A stretch of 38,010 nt of DNA from Patulibacter medicamentivorans. Lineage in GTDB: Bacteria > Actinomycetota > Thermoleophilia > Solirubrobacterales > Solirubrobacteraceae. Both the position numbers and the translations under genes were made by a program. The notes beneath the pieces were generated by a model that did not search any database, was not told where the DNA came from, and worked only from the letters and a program-made list of their open reading frames with translations. This document shows, piece after piece, positions 31,067-37,735 of the stretch; the stretch's first letter is position 1, and each line of letters begins with the position of its first letter. The stretch spans positions 1-38,010 of the forward strand of contig NZ_AGUD01000040.1 in NCBI RefSeq assembly GCF_000240225.1, in the 5' to 3' direction.

Positions 31067-32314
31067 ATGAGCCCTGAGCACGACGCCTTCGGCCGCCCGA
31101 CGCGGCCCGCACCATCGGGCTGGGGCCCGTCGACCGGATCATCGCCGTCGGGCGGGCTCGGCGGCGGATCGGGCGGGTCGGGCGGACGGCCACCGTCCGG
31201 GCGCCGGCTGCTCGTCGCCTTCCTGGTCTTCGACGTCATCGTCGTGGCGATCGTGGGCGCCGTGCTGCTGCTGGCCAACAGCGGCGGTAGCGGGTCCAGC
31301 GAGGGCGGGACGACGGCGATCGTCGACGGCGGGCCGGGAGCGCCGAAGGACGACGGCAGCATGCTCGGCGCCAAGGGCACCCGCGAGGCGTTCGCCAAGC
31401 TGCGCGGCGCGATGCGGCCCGGCGAGCGGGTCGGCATGCTGTCGATCCGCCCCGATTACCTGTCGGCCACCGTCGCCACCGGCAAGGACCAGCCGGCGCG
31501 CTCGCTGACGGTCCGCAAGGGCGAGGACGACGTCATGGAGTCCTCAGGCGGGACCAGCAGCGACCGCGGGGTCCCGATCGGCGAGGTCGACCTGGACGCT
31601 CCGGCGAAGCTGATCGCCGCGACCCGCCGCGGGATCGGGCCCAGCAGCCCCGCGACGATCGACTACCTGGTGTTCATCGGCGGCCGCGAGGAGGGCCAGC
31701 CGGCCCAGTGGGCCGCCTACCTGAAGGGCGGCCGGTCGGAGGACTCGCGCTGGCAGGGCGACGCCCACGGCGACCACGTCGTGCGCCCGTCCGACGGCGC
31801 CCCGGCGCCGCCCGAGGGCCAGTCGGGACCGGCCGAGCGGCCGTTCGGGCTCAGCTCCGGGTCGATGATCCGCGGCCGCAACCTGCGCAGGGCGCTGGCC
31901 GCCGTGCGACCGCTGGTGGGCGGCAGCTCGCGGGTGACGTCGGTCAGCGTCTGGCCCCAGCGCGTGATCGTCGCGACCAGGCAGCGCTGGGTCGAGCGGC
32001 GGTTCACGGTCGACGCGGCGTTCGGCGTCGACCGCGACAAGCCGGGCGAGACGGCGGCGCGCGGCGGGCTCTCCTTCTCGTCGATCGACGTCGGGGGCCC
32101 CGAGCGCGCGATCGACCTGGTCGGCCGCCGCGCCAAGACCGACGCCAAGGGCCGGATCGACTACGTGATCCTCGATCCCGCCGATAGCGCCTTCCCCGGC
32201 GACCGGACGACCTGGTCGCTCTACCTGCGGGGCGGCAACCCGGCGACGCGCTACTGGCGCGCGACGCTCGACGGCCGCCGCGTCGGTCGTCCCGGCCAGC
32301 CCGGCGCGCCGTAG
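31067..32314 (+). CDS. Membrane-anchored protein with HDAFGR motif and two related extracytoplasmic domains
   Basis: 415 residues, no family recognised. The N-terminus MSPEHDAFGR opens a cytosolic Gly/Ser/Pro-rich region, followed by one helix (about 48-70). Outside are two similar units, about 100-240 and 265-405. Each has a helix with an LR pair, a conserved turn (RPGERVGMLSIRPDYLSATV / GSSRVTSVSVWPQRVIVAT), the IDL/EVDLDAP stretch (EVDLDAPAKLIAATRR / IDVGGPERAIDLVGRR) and a closing IDYLV ... WAAYLKGG / IDYVI ... WSLYLRGG. This argues for internal duplication. The general shape recalls PepSY-like domains. GAGGCT nine bases before ATG may be a weak -10. Related proteins start at 32888 and 37736. 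Confidence 0.7.
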   Translation: MSPEHDAFGRPTRPAPSGWGPSTGSSPSGGLGGGSGGSGGRPPSGRRLLVAFLVFDVIVVAIVGAVLLLANSGGSGSSEGGTTAIVDGGPGAPKDDGSMLGAKGTREAFAKLRGAMRPGERVGMLSIRPDYLSATVATGKDQPARSLTVRKGEDDVMESSGGTSSDRGVPIGEVDLDAPAKLIAATRRGIGPSSPATIDYLVFIGGREEGQPAQWAAYLKGGRSEDSRWQGDAHGDHVVRPSDGAPAPPEGQSGPAERPFGLSSGSMIRGRNLRRALAAVRPLVGGSSRVTSVSVWPQRVIVATRQRWVERRFTVDAAFGVDRDKPGETAARGGLSFSSIDVGGPERAIDLVGRRAKTDAKGRIDYVILDPADSAFPGDRTTWSLYLRGGNPATRYWRATLDGRRVGRPGQPGAP

Positions 32315-32490
32315 GACGCGGCCGCGGCGCGACCCCGGTCACCCGCGCGGCGTGACCGATCCACGGCCCCGAACGCGACCTGCGTCACGGTCGTGCAACC
32401 CCTTCGCGGGCACCATGGCAATCACTGAGACCAACGCCCCCAACGGCGATTCCGCCGGCCGGGACGATCCGAGGAGAGGTGATCGCCACG
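32315..32490 (+). other. Gap before the 112-residue helical gene
   Basis: 176 bases. GACCCCGGTCACC and GGCGTGACCGATCC suggest weak dyad symmetry (GGTCAC ... GTGACC, 32337-32356). The promoter is not obvious. The last part contains the strong ribosome site GAGGTGATC (32476-32484). Confidence 0.3.
32476..32484 (+). promoter_or_regulatory. Long Shine-Dalgarno GAGGTGATC that decides the start at 32491
   Basis: AGGTGATC is fully complementary to the 3-prime end of bacterial 16S rRNA (GATCACCT). It lies six bases before ATG 32491, which is therefore preferred over GTG 32479 inside the site. Such a strong site is unusual among its neighbours. Confidence 0.6.
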
Positions 32491-32829
32491 ATGCCCCAGA
32501 CCGCAGCGCCAGTCGTTCCCACCACCCAGCTCGAGGCCGCCGAGGCGCGCCTCGCCGAGGACATCGAGGCGCTCGCCCGCGCGATCGAGGACGGCCGCGG
32601 CGACGAGGTCCGGCTCGACCTCGGCCACGTCGCGATCGACGTCCGGCGGGTCCGCAGCTACCGGGCACTGCCCCACCGTCGCGCCGCCTGCGGACCGCGG
32701 GACAGCCGCTGGGACCTGGTCGCCGCCTACGAGCACCTGGCGTTCGCCCACCAGCTGCACGGCGAGGCCGAGCGCAGCACGGCGGCGATCGAGCAGGCCG
32801 ACCGCGAGCGGCGGGCGATCGGCGCCTGA
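32491..32829 (+). CDS. Small soluble helical protein, unknown function
   Basis: 112 residues, acidic first half (QLEAAEARLAEDIEALARAIEDG) likely to form one long amphipathic helix, then a basic stretch with a single Cys and a second helical part (LVAAYEHLAFAHQLHGEAERSTAAIEQADRER), the latter with a TPR-like look (Ala/Leu spacing). No known family. It has an unusually strong Shine-Dalgarno, so it may be expressed at a high level. It stands between two genes of the HDAFGR family on the same strand. Function unknown. Confidence 0.6.
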   Translation: MPQTAAPVVPTTQLEAAEARLAEDIEALARAIEDGRGDEVRLDLGHVAIDVRRVRSYRALPHRRAACGPRDSRWDLVAAYEHLAFAHQLHGEAERSTAAIEQADRERRAIGA

Positions 32830-32872
32830 GCCGCCGGTCGCGGCCCGGCCCCGCTCCCGCTGCGGCGGGCTC

Positions 32873-32878
32873 TAGACT
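32873..32878 (+). promoter_or_regulatory. -10 hexamer TAGACT for leaderless start at 32888
   Basis: TAGACT ends nine bases before GTG 32888. No Shine-Dalgarno between. Confidence 0.45.
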
Positions 32879-32887
32879 CCGCCGCGC

Positions 32888-33640
32888 GTGAGTCCCGTCC
32901 ACGACGCATTCGGCAGGACCACCGAGGAGTCCTCGCAGTCCGCGACCGCGGCGCAGGCGCCGTCCGACGCCGCGCATCCCGTCAGCCTCCCCCGGTCCGA
33001 GCGCGGCGGTGGCGGCACCGGCGCGGGGCGGATCGTCGGCCGGCTGCTGGTCGTGCTGCTGCTCCTGGCCACCGGCGCGGCCACCGTCACCGCCACGATG
33101 CGCCACGCGATCGACATCGCCCCCGACCAGTCGCGGGCTGTCGAGCACGCGCTCGCGAAGGACCCGCTCGACCCGCGCTCGCTGCTGCGCGCCGCGCCGT
33201 TGCGCCGCGGCCTCGATCGCCTGCGGCGCGAGCTCGACCCCGGCGACCGGATCGTCGGCGTGACCGTGACGCCGGGGCAGCTGCTGCTCAGCCTGGCCGA
33301 CGCGCGCGACCAGAGCCGCTGGCTGATGCTGGGCGCCGACGGGAGCATCGACGAGCACGACCTCTCCTCGACCGACGACAGCGCGGGCGTGCCGTTCGAG
33401 GCGATCCGCCCGGCCGGCGCGACCCGCTTCCTCGCCCGCAAGCTCCGCGAGCTGCGGCCGCACGCGCGCGACCCGACCCTCAGCCTGGCGATCCTCACCA
33501 GCAGCTCGTCGACCACCGGCGCCTTCGGGCAGTCCGCTTCCGCGACCCGCCGGACGCTGCGGTGGAGCGTCCGGTTCTCCGGCGTGCGCGCAGCGGAGGA
33601 GAGCTGGACGCTGGACTCCAGCGGGCGGCAGGTCGGATGA
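32888..33640 (+). CDS. Membrane-anchored HDAFGR-motif protein, single extracytoplasmic domain
   Basis: 250 residues. The N-terminus MSPVHDAFGR is nearly identical to that of the protein at 31067. After about 35 polar residues comes one helix (about 49-70), then a single extracytoplasmic unit: LRRGLDRLRRELDPGDRIVGVTVTPGQLLLSLADARDQSRWLMLGADG, which parallels the turn PGERVGMLSIRPDYLSATVATG of that protein, and the segment PFEAIRPAGATRFLARKLREL matching its DLDAPAKLIAATRR. It ends with a strand-rich part (LRWSVRFSG, ESWTLDSSGRQVG). Its ATGA overlap with the next gene implies co-translation with a SHOCT-like membrane protein. Unknown function; paralogy is my reading of the motifs. Confidence 0.7.
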   Translation: MSPVHDAFGRTTEESSQSATAAQAPSDAAHPVSLPRSERGGGGTGAGRIVGRLLVVLLLLATGAATVTATMRHAIDIAPDQSRAVEHALAKDPLDPRSLLRAAPLRRGLDRLRRELDPGDRIVGVTVTPGQLLLSLADARDQSRWLMLGADGSIDEHDLSSTDDSAGVPFEAIRPAGATRFLARKLRELRPHARDPTLSLAILTSSSSTTGAFGQSASATRRTLRWSVRFSGVRAAEESWTLDSSGRQVG

Positions 33641-34386
33641 GCTCCTCGCCCACTCCGCGACCGCGACCGCTCGGCCTGCTGATCGGCGCCGCGCTGGTGA
33701 TCGCCGCCGCCTGCCTGCTCAGCTGGGCGGCGTTCAACGTCGCCCGCGGGCCGTCGGAGTGCGGCGGCAGCGGCGCGCCCGCCTGTCCCTCCGGCTTCGT
33801 CGCCGCGCTGATCGGCGGCTTCGTCGCCGGGCTCGTGCTGGCGCCGATCGGGGTCGGCCTGGTCGCCACGCGCGTCCGGGGGACCGGTGGCGCCGCCCTC
33901 GCCCTGCTCTGCGGCGGGGTCGCGGCCGGCGTCTACGTCGCGCGCTTCGAGGCGGCGCCCGTGACCGACGCCACCGTCCCGACCTGGATCCTGACCGGCG
34001 GGTTCGGGCTGGTGGCGCTGCTGGCCCTGCTCGCCTCGCTGATCCGGGTTCTGACCCCCGGCTCCGGACCGCCCGCCCCGGCCTCGCGGCGAGCGGCCGA
34101 CCGCTCGCCCGGCGTTCCGTCGGCGGCGACGCCGAAGCCGGCGGCCACCGCCGCGGCGGCCGGTGCCGAGCAGCTGCAGGCGCTGCTGAGCCACGGCCTG
34201 GTGACCGGCGCGCTCGGCCGCGACGATGCGATCGGCGGGGCCGATCGCGCGACCAGCAAGCGGATCGCGCACCTCGTCGAGCTCCACCAGCAGGGCGTGA
34301 TCGGCGACGAGGACCTGCGGGAGGGCCTGCGCGCGCTGCGCGAGACCGGCTCCGCCGGCGCCGGCCACCGCGGGCGAGAGCGCTGA
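33637..34386 (+). CDS. Four-helix membrane protein with C-terminal SHOCT-like motif
   Basis: 249 residues. Four hydrophobic helices (about 11-33, 54-80, 82-100, 114-137), with two Cys (SECGGSGAPACPSG) in the first outer loop that may form a disulfide. A cytosolic Pro/Ala-rich linker follows, then the motif RIAHLVELHQQGVIGDEDLREGLRALRE near 217-244, which fits the short SHOCT helix-turn-helix (LxxLhxxGxITxeEF) found at the ends of many membrane or stress proteins and thought to mediate oligomerisation. Starts within the ATGA overlap of the previous gene and ends 30 bases before the second lyase. Function unknown. Confidence 0.75.
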   Translation: MSSSPTPRPRPLGLLIGAALVIAAACLLSWAAFNVARGPSECGGSGAPACPSGFVAALIGGFVAGLVLAPIGVGLVATRVRGTGGAALALLCGGVAAGVYVARFEAAPVTDATVPTWILTGGFGLVALLALLASLIRVLTPGSGPPAPASRRAADRSPGVPSAATPKPAATAAAAGAEQLQALLSHGLVTGALGRDDAIGGADRATSKRIAHLVELHQQGVIGDEDLREGLRALRETGSAGAGHRGRER

Positions 34387-34416
34387 TCGGTCCGCGAACT
34401 GGCACGATTGCGCGCG

Positions 34417-35367
34417 ATGAGCGCGTCCTACGGATCCACCCCGGCCCGGCCGCTGCGGCCGCGGCGCACCTGCCACTCGGTCCCCGGCTCGAGCGAGAAG
34501 TTCCTCGCCAAGGCGCCGACGCTGGCCGCCGACCAGGTCTTCCTCGACCTCGAGGACTCGGTCGCCCGCAGCGAGAAGGAGGCCGCCCGCGCGCGCGTGA
34601 TCGAGGCGCTCAGGACGCTCGAGTTCCCGGCCGGGAAGACGGTCGTCTACCGGGTCAACGGCACCGACACGCCATTCTTCTACCGCGACCTGATCGACGT
34701 CGTCGAGCAGGCCGGCGACAGGATCCACGCGGTGATGCTGCCGAAGGTCCAGACCCCGGGCGACATCGAGCTGACCGACAAGCTGCTGACCCAGATCGAG
34801 CTGGCCAAGGGCTTCGAGGTCGGCCGGATCGGGATCGAGGCCCAGATCGAGGACGCCAAGGGCCTGGTCAACGTCGAGGCGATCACCACCGCGTCGCAGC
34901 GGATGGAGACGATCATCTTCGGCCCCGGCGACTACTCCGCCGCGATCGGCATCCCGATCACCCAGATCGGCGGCGCGCCCGAGGGCTACCCCGGCGACCA
35001 CCTGAACTACCTGTACTCGCGCCTGGTCGTCGCCGCCCGCGCGGCCGGCATCCAGGCGATCGACGGGCCCTACGCCGCGTTCAAGGACGAGGACGGCCTG
35101 CGCGAGCGCACGAAGCTCGTCCGCGCGCTCGGGCTCGACGGCAAGTGGACGATCCACCCGGCCCAGATCGACGTCGTCAACGAGATCTTCACCCCCACGC
35201 GCGAGCAGTGGGAGAAGGCCGAGGGGATGCTCGCCGCCTACCACCAGGCGACCGAGGTCGAGGGCGCCGGCGCGGCGATCTTCGACGGCGAGATGATCGA
35301 CGAGGCCAACCGCAAGATGGCCGAGCGGATCGCCGGCCAGGGTCGCGCGGCCGGCTACGCGGCCTGA
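34417..35367 (+). CDS. HpcH/HpaI aldolase / CitE-like CoA ester lyase or malyl-CoA thioesterase
   Basis: 316 residues. It opens with RRTCHSVPGSSEKFLAKAPTLAADQVFLDLEDSVA, where VPGS and E46-D47 are CitE signatures. VVYRVNGTDTPFFYRDL, AVMLPKVQTPGD, GIEAQIEDAKGLVN and IIFGPGDYSAAIGI continue the barrel with the metal-binding Glu and Asp, and GKWTIHPAQIDVVNEIFTPT closes it. In known ethylmalonyl-CoA pathway organisms a second CitE paralogue (Mcl2) is a (3S)-malyl-CoA thioesterase; this is a candidate for that role, but a citramalyl-CoA or other lyase is equally possible. CACGAT lies eight bases before the ATG, a weak leaderless signature; TTG 34408 is an alternative start. Confidence 0.85.
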   Translation: MSASYGSTPARPLRPRRTCHSVPGSSEKFLAKAPTLAADQVFLDLEDSVARSEKEAARARVIEALRTLEFPAGKTVVYRVNGTDTPFFYRDLIDVVEQAGDRIHAVMLPKVQTPGDIELTDKLLTQIELAKGFEVGRIGIEAQIEDAKGLVNVEAITTASQRMETIIFGPGDYSAAIGIPITQIGGAPEGYPGDHLNYLYSRLVVAARAAGIQAIDGPYAAFKDEDGLRERTKLVRALGLDGKWTIHPAQIDVVNEIFTPTREQWEKAEGMLAAYHQATEVEGAGAAIFDGEMIDEANRKMAERIAGQGRAAGYAA

Positions 35368-35382
35368 TCGGGTCGCGACTGC

Positions 35383-35413
35383 GACGTTGCGGACGCTGGG
35401 CGTCCGCAACGTC
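35383..35413. terminator. Perfect 14-bp bidirectional hairpin
   Basis: GACGTTGCGGACGC (35383-35396), loop TGG, GCGTCCGCAACGTC (35400-35413), between the convergent lyase and SDR genes. It is the longest short-loop perfect stem of the window, but no T-tract follows on either side. Confidence 0.75.
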
Positions 35414-35426
35414 AGCGGCGCCCCGG

Positions 35427-36221
35427 CTACATCCCCGTCTTCTTCATCAACGGCAGTAGGATCGAGCGCGGCGTGTAGCGGCCGCCGAGCGCCGCGGCCT
35501 TGACCGGCCCGTGCGGCACGACCACGCGGGCGCCCTTCTCCAGCCCCTCGACCGCCTCGCGGGCGACCTTGTCGCTGGTCGTCCACATCGGCTTCGCGCC
35601 CGCCGCGCCCTGGGCGCCGCCGGCGACCTCCCAGAACTCGGTCTTGACCGGTCCCGGGCAGAGCGTCGTGACCGTCACCCCGCGCGACTTCAGCTCCTCG
35701 TGGAGCGTCTCGCCGAGGCTGAGGACGAACGCCTTCGTCGCCGCGTAGTCGCTCATCCCGAAGACCGGCTGGAAGGCCGCGACCGACGCCAGCAGCAGGA
35801 TCGCCCCCGACTTGCGCTCGGCCATCCCCGGAGCGATCGCCCGCGCCAGGTGGTGGACCGCCTCGACGTTGAGCCGGATCATCTGGTCCTGGCGGTCGGC
35901 GTCGAGCTCGATGAAGCGCCCCGAGAGGCCATAGCCGGCGTTGTTGAGGAGCACGTCGACCTCGAGCCCGAGGCCGGCGATCCGCTCCAGCAGGTCGTTG
36001 CGCCCCTCGCGCTCGGAGAGGTCGGCCGGCAGCACCTCGACCCGGACGTCGTGCTCGCTCCGCAGCTCGCTCGCCAGCTCCTCCAGCCGGTCGGCGCGAC
36101 GCGCGACCAGGATCAGCGCGTGCCCGCGGCGCGCCAGCTCGCGCGCCAGGTCGGCGCCGATGCCCGACGAGGCACCGGTGACCAGGGCGGCGCCTTCGGG
36201 GCGCGGGTTCGGAAGGCTCAT
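35427..36221 (-). CDS. Short-chain dehydrogenase/reductase (SDR)
   Basis: 264 residues, classical SDR. The cofactor motif TGASSGIG is at 15-22 and R/A-rich residues after the second strand (ARRADRLEEL) favour NADP(H). NNAG is at 93-96. The catalytic triad is S146, Y159 and K163 (SDYAATKAFV). The motif CPGPVKTEFWE follows. It resembles the SDR group that includes DltE/YqjQ-type and short acyl-reductase proteins; no substrate can be named. The ATG is preceded at seven bases by TAGGAT with no Shine-Dalgarno, so probably leaderless. Converges on the CitE-like gene across a perfect hairpin. Confidence 0.92.
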   Translation of the reverse strand: MSLPNPRPEGAALVTGASSGIGADLARELARRGHALILVARRADRLEELASELRSEHDVRVEVLPADLSEREGRNDLLERIAGLGLEVDVLLNNAGYGLSGRFIELDADRQDQMIRLNVEAVHHLARAIAPGMAERKSGAILLLASVAAFQPVFGMSDYAATKAFVLSLGETLHEELKSRGVTVTTLCPGPVKTEFWEVAGGAQGAAGAKPMWTTSDKVAREAVEGLEKGARVVVPHGPVKAAALGGRYTPRSILLPLMKKTGM

Positions 36222-36228
36222 GCGGATG

Positions 36229-36234
36229 ATCCTA
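36229..36234 (-). promoter_or_regulatory. -10 hexamer TAGGAT for leaderless start at 36221
   Basis: TAGGAT on the minus strand is seven bases before the ATG at 36221. No Shine-Dalgarno between. Confidence 0.5.
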
Positions 36235-36306
36235 CTCTCGGTATGAAGTTGCGCAAGCGGCCGCCAGCCTACGCGCTCGGTGCGCGGCCGTGCGCGCGAC
36301 GGCGCC

Positions 36307-36684
36307 TCAGTGCTTGTACTTCGCGCCCTGGTGCTGACGCGCCCGCTCGGCCGTCTTGCCGACGACCTGGCCGATCAGCTTCAGGTACTGGTCGACGCCG
36401 GTGGCCTTGAAGCGGCCGGTGTTCCAGGCCCGGACCCAGGACTGGATGTCCGCGTCGACCAGGTCGTTGAGCACGTCGCGGCGGATGTCGAGCGTCACCC
36501 GCGCGTCCGGCGCCAGCTCCTTGGTGACCTTCGGACCCGGCATCTCGATCCGGACCAGCTGCGTGTCGCGGCCGCCGTGGACCTCGGCGGCGGCGATCAG
36601 CTTCAGCGGCTTGAGCGCCGGAACCTGCTCCAGCAGGTGCTTCAGCGCGGTCTCCACCGCGGTGCGGGAGTCGGGGTTCGACAT
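36307..36684 (-). CDS. Small SCP2-like protein
   Basis: 125 residues, soluble, basic C-terminal tail. The stretch DARVTLDIRRDVLNDLVDADIQSWVRAWNTGRFKATGVDQYLKLIGQVVGKT (about 60-110) has the pattern of SCP2 sterol-carrier domains: a strand, an acidic helix, a G-R/K-F-K-x-x-G turn and a final hydrophobic helix. SCP2 domains bind lipids or acyl-CoA. The N-terminal half is less typical, so the call is tentative. TAGGGT lies six bases before the ATG and no Shine-Dalgarno is present. It diverges from the Fpg-like gene over about 67 bases. Confidence 0.6.
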   Translation of the reverse strand: MSNPDSRTAVETALKHLLEQVPALKPLKLIAAAEVHGGRDTQLVRIEMPGPKVTKELAPDARVTLDIRRDVLNDLVDADIQSWVRAWNTGRFKATGVDQYLKLIGQVVGKTAERARQHQGAKYKH

Positions 36685-36690
36685 GCGTGA

Positions 36691-36696
36691 ACCCTA
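36691..36696 (-). promoter_or_regulatory. -10 hexamer TAGGGT for leaderless start at 36684
   Basis: TAGGGT on the minus strand is six bases before the ATG at 36684. Confidence 0.5.
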
Positions 36697-36738
36697 CCCG
36701 CAGATCGCGCCGGGTGGAGGCCGCGCGGTCCGCTTCCG

Positions 36739-36744
36739 TAGCCT
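36739..36744 (+). promoter_or_regulatory. -10 hexamer TAGCCT for leaderless start at 36752
   Basis: TAGCCT ends seven bases before GTG 36752. It shares a short divergent region with the hexamer at 36691-36696. Confidence 0.5.
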
Positions 36745-36751
36745 GACGCGG

Positions 36752-37723
36752 GTGCCCGAACTGCCGGAGGTCGAAGCCGCCCGTGCCCTCGCCGAGCGCT
36801 GGACGAGCGGCCGCACCGTCGTCGATGTCGAGGACGCCGACGAGTGGGTCTGCCGGCCCCACCCGCCGGGCGAGATCGCCAAGGCGGTGAGCGGCCGCCG
36901 GATCGAGCGGGTCGGACGGATCGGCAAGTCGCTGTGGCTGGAGCTCGACGACGAGCGGCGGCTCGGGCTGCACCTGGGGATGGCCGGGCGGCTGGTCGGC
37001 CTGGCCCCCGAGGGCGCGGGGCCGGACCACGAGCCGGGCGCCGTCTCGCCCGGCGGCCCGTCGGACCTGCCCGGCGGCTGGGGCGCGACCCGGCTCGACG
37101 AACGGCTGGCGGCCGCCGCCGGCCTGCCCGACACGGCCGGCGAGCCGCTGACCGCCCGCGAGCGGGCGTCGTGGTCGATGCCGGTGGGACGCGGTTCCCG
37201 CCCGCCCCTGCGCGACCTGCCCGGCGACGGCAGCTGGACGCGGTTCGCGCTCGACCTCGACGACGGCTCGCGGCTGCTGCTGTTCGACAAGCGACGGCTG
37301 GCCCGGGTCCGCCTCGACCCCGACCTCTCGACGCTCGGGCCCGACGCGCTGACGATCGACGCCGCGACCTTCGCCGAGCGCGTCGGCCGCGGCAACGCGC
37401 CGCTGAAGGCCCGGCTGATGGACCAGTCGGTGCTGGCCGGCGTCGGCAACCTGCTCTGCGACGAGGTCCTGTGGCAGGCGGCGAAATCGCCGCTGCGACC
37501 CGCCGGCGAGCTGACGCGGGAGGAGCTGGACGACCTCCACGAGACCCTGATCGACTGCACCCGCGAGGCGATCGCCCGCGGCGGCGTCCACATGGGCGAC
37601 GTGATCGAGTACCGCCGCAAGGGCGAGCACTGCCCCCGCTGTGGCGCGGCGATGGCTCGCGGCGCCGTCGGCGGCCGCACCACCTGGTGGTGCTCGCGCG
37701 AGCAGGCGTACGCCGGCACGTAG
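36752..37723 (+). CDS. Formamidopyrimidine-DNA glycosylase (Fpg/Nei) family protein
   Basis: 323 residues, about 50 longer than usual. The N-terminal catalytic PELPEVE (Pro2, Glu3) and the hairpin lysine in GRIGKSLWLEL are present. The helix-two-turns-helix is seen as MDQSVLAGVGNLLCDEVLWQA, and the zinc-finger region is GEHCPRCGAAMARG ... TTWWCSRE. Two oddities: an insertion of about 70 Gly/Pro/Ala-rich residues after HLGMAGRL, and Glu in place of the fourth zinc-finger Cys (C-x2-C-x16-C-x2-E). The enzyme should excise oxidised bases and nick at abasic sites; Fpg versus Nei type is undecided. GTG 36752 is set by PELPEVE following it directly. Confidence 0.9.
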   Translation: MPELPEVEAARALAERWTSGRTVVDVEDADEWVCRPHPPGEIAKAVSGRRIERVGRIGKSLWLELDDERRLGLHLGMAGRLVGLAPEGAGPDHEPGAVSPGGPSDLPGGWGATRLDERLAAAAGLPDTAGEPLTARERASWSMPVGRGSRPPLRDLPGDGSWTRFALDLDDGSRLLLFDKRRLARVRLDPDLSTLGPDALTIDAATFAERVGRGNAPLKARLMDQSVLAGVGNLLCDEVLWQAAKSPLRPAGELTREELDDLHETLIDCTREAIARGGVHMGDVIEYRRKGEHCPRCGAAMARGAVGGRTTWWCSREQAYAGT

Positions 37724-37726
37724 GAT
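37721..37726 (+). promoter_or_regulatory. -10 hexamer TAGGAT overlapping the Fpg stop codon
   Basis: TAGGAT ends nine bases before ATG 37736. Its first three bases are the TAG stop of the Fpg-like gene. Confidence 0.5.
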
Positions 37727-37735
37727 TCCCCGGCG

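Noticed and set aside
32352..32891. Alternative plus-strand frame across the small helical gene, with an ATG at about 32414
   Set aside because: It overlaps a frame with a much better ribosome site and codes for low-complexity Arg/Pro-rich sequence.
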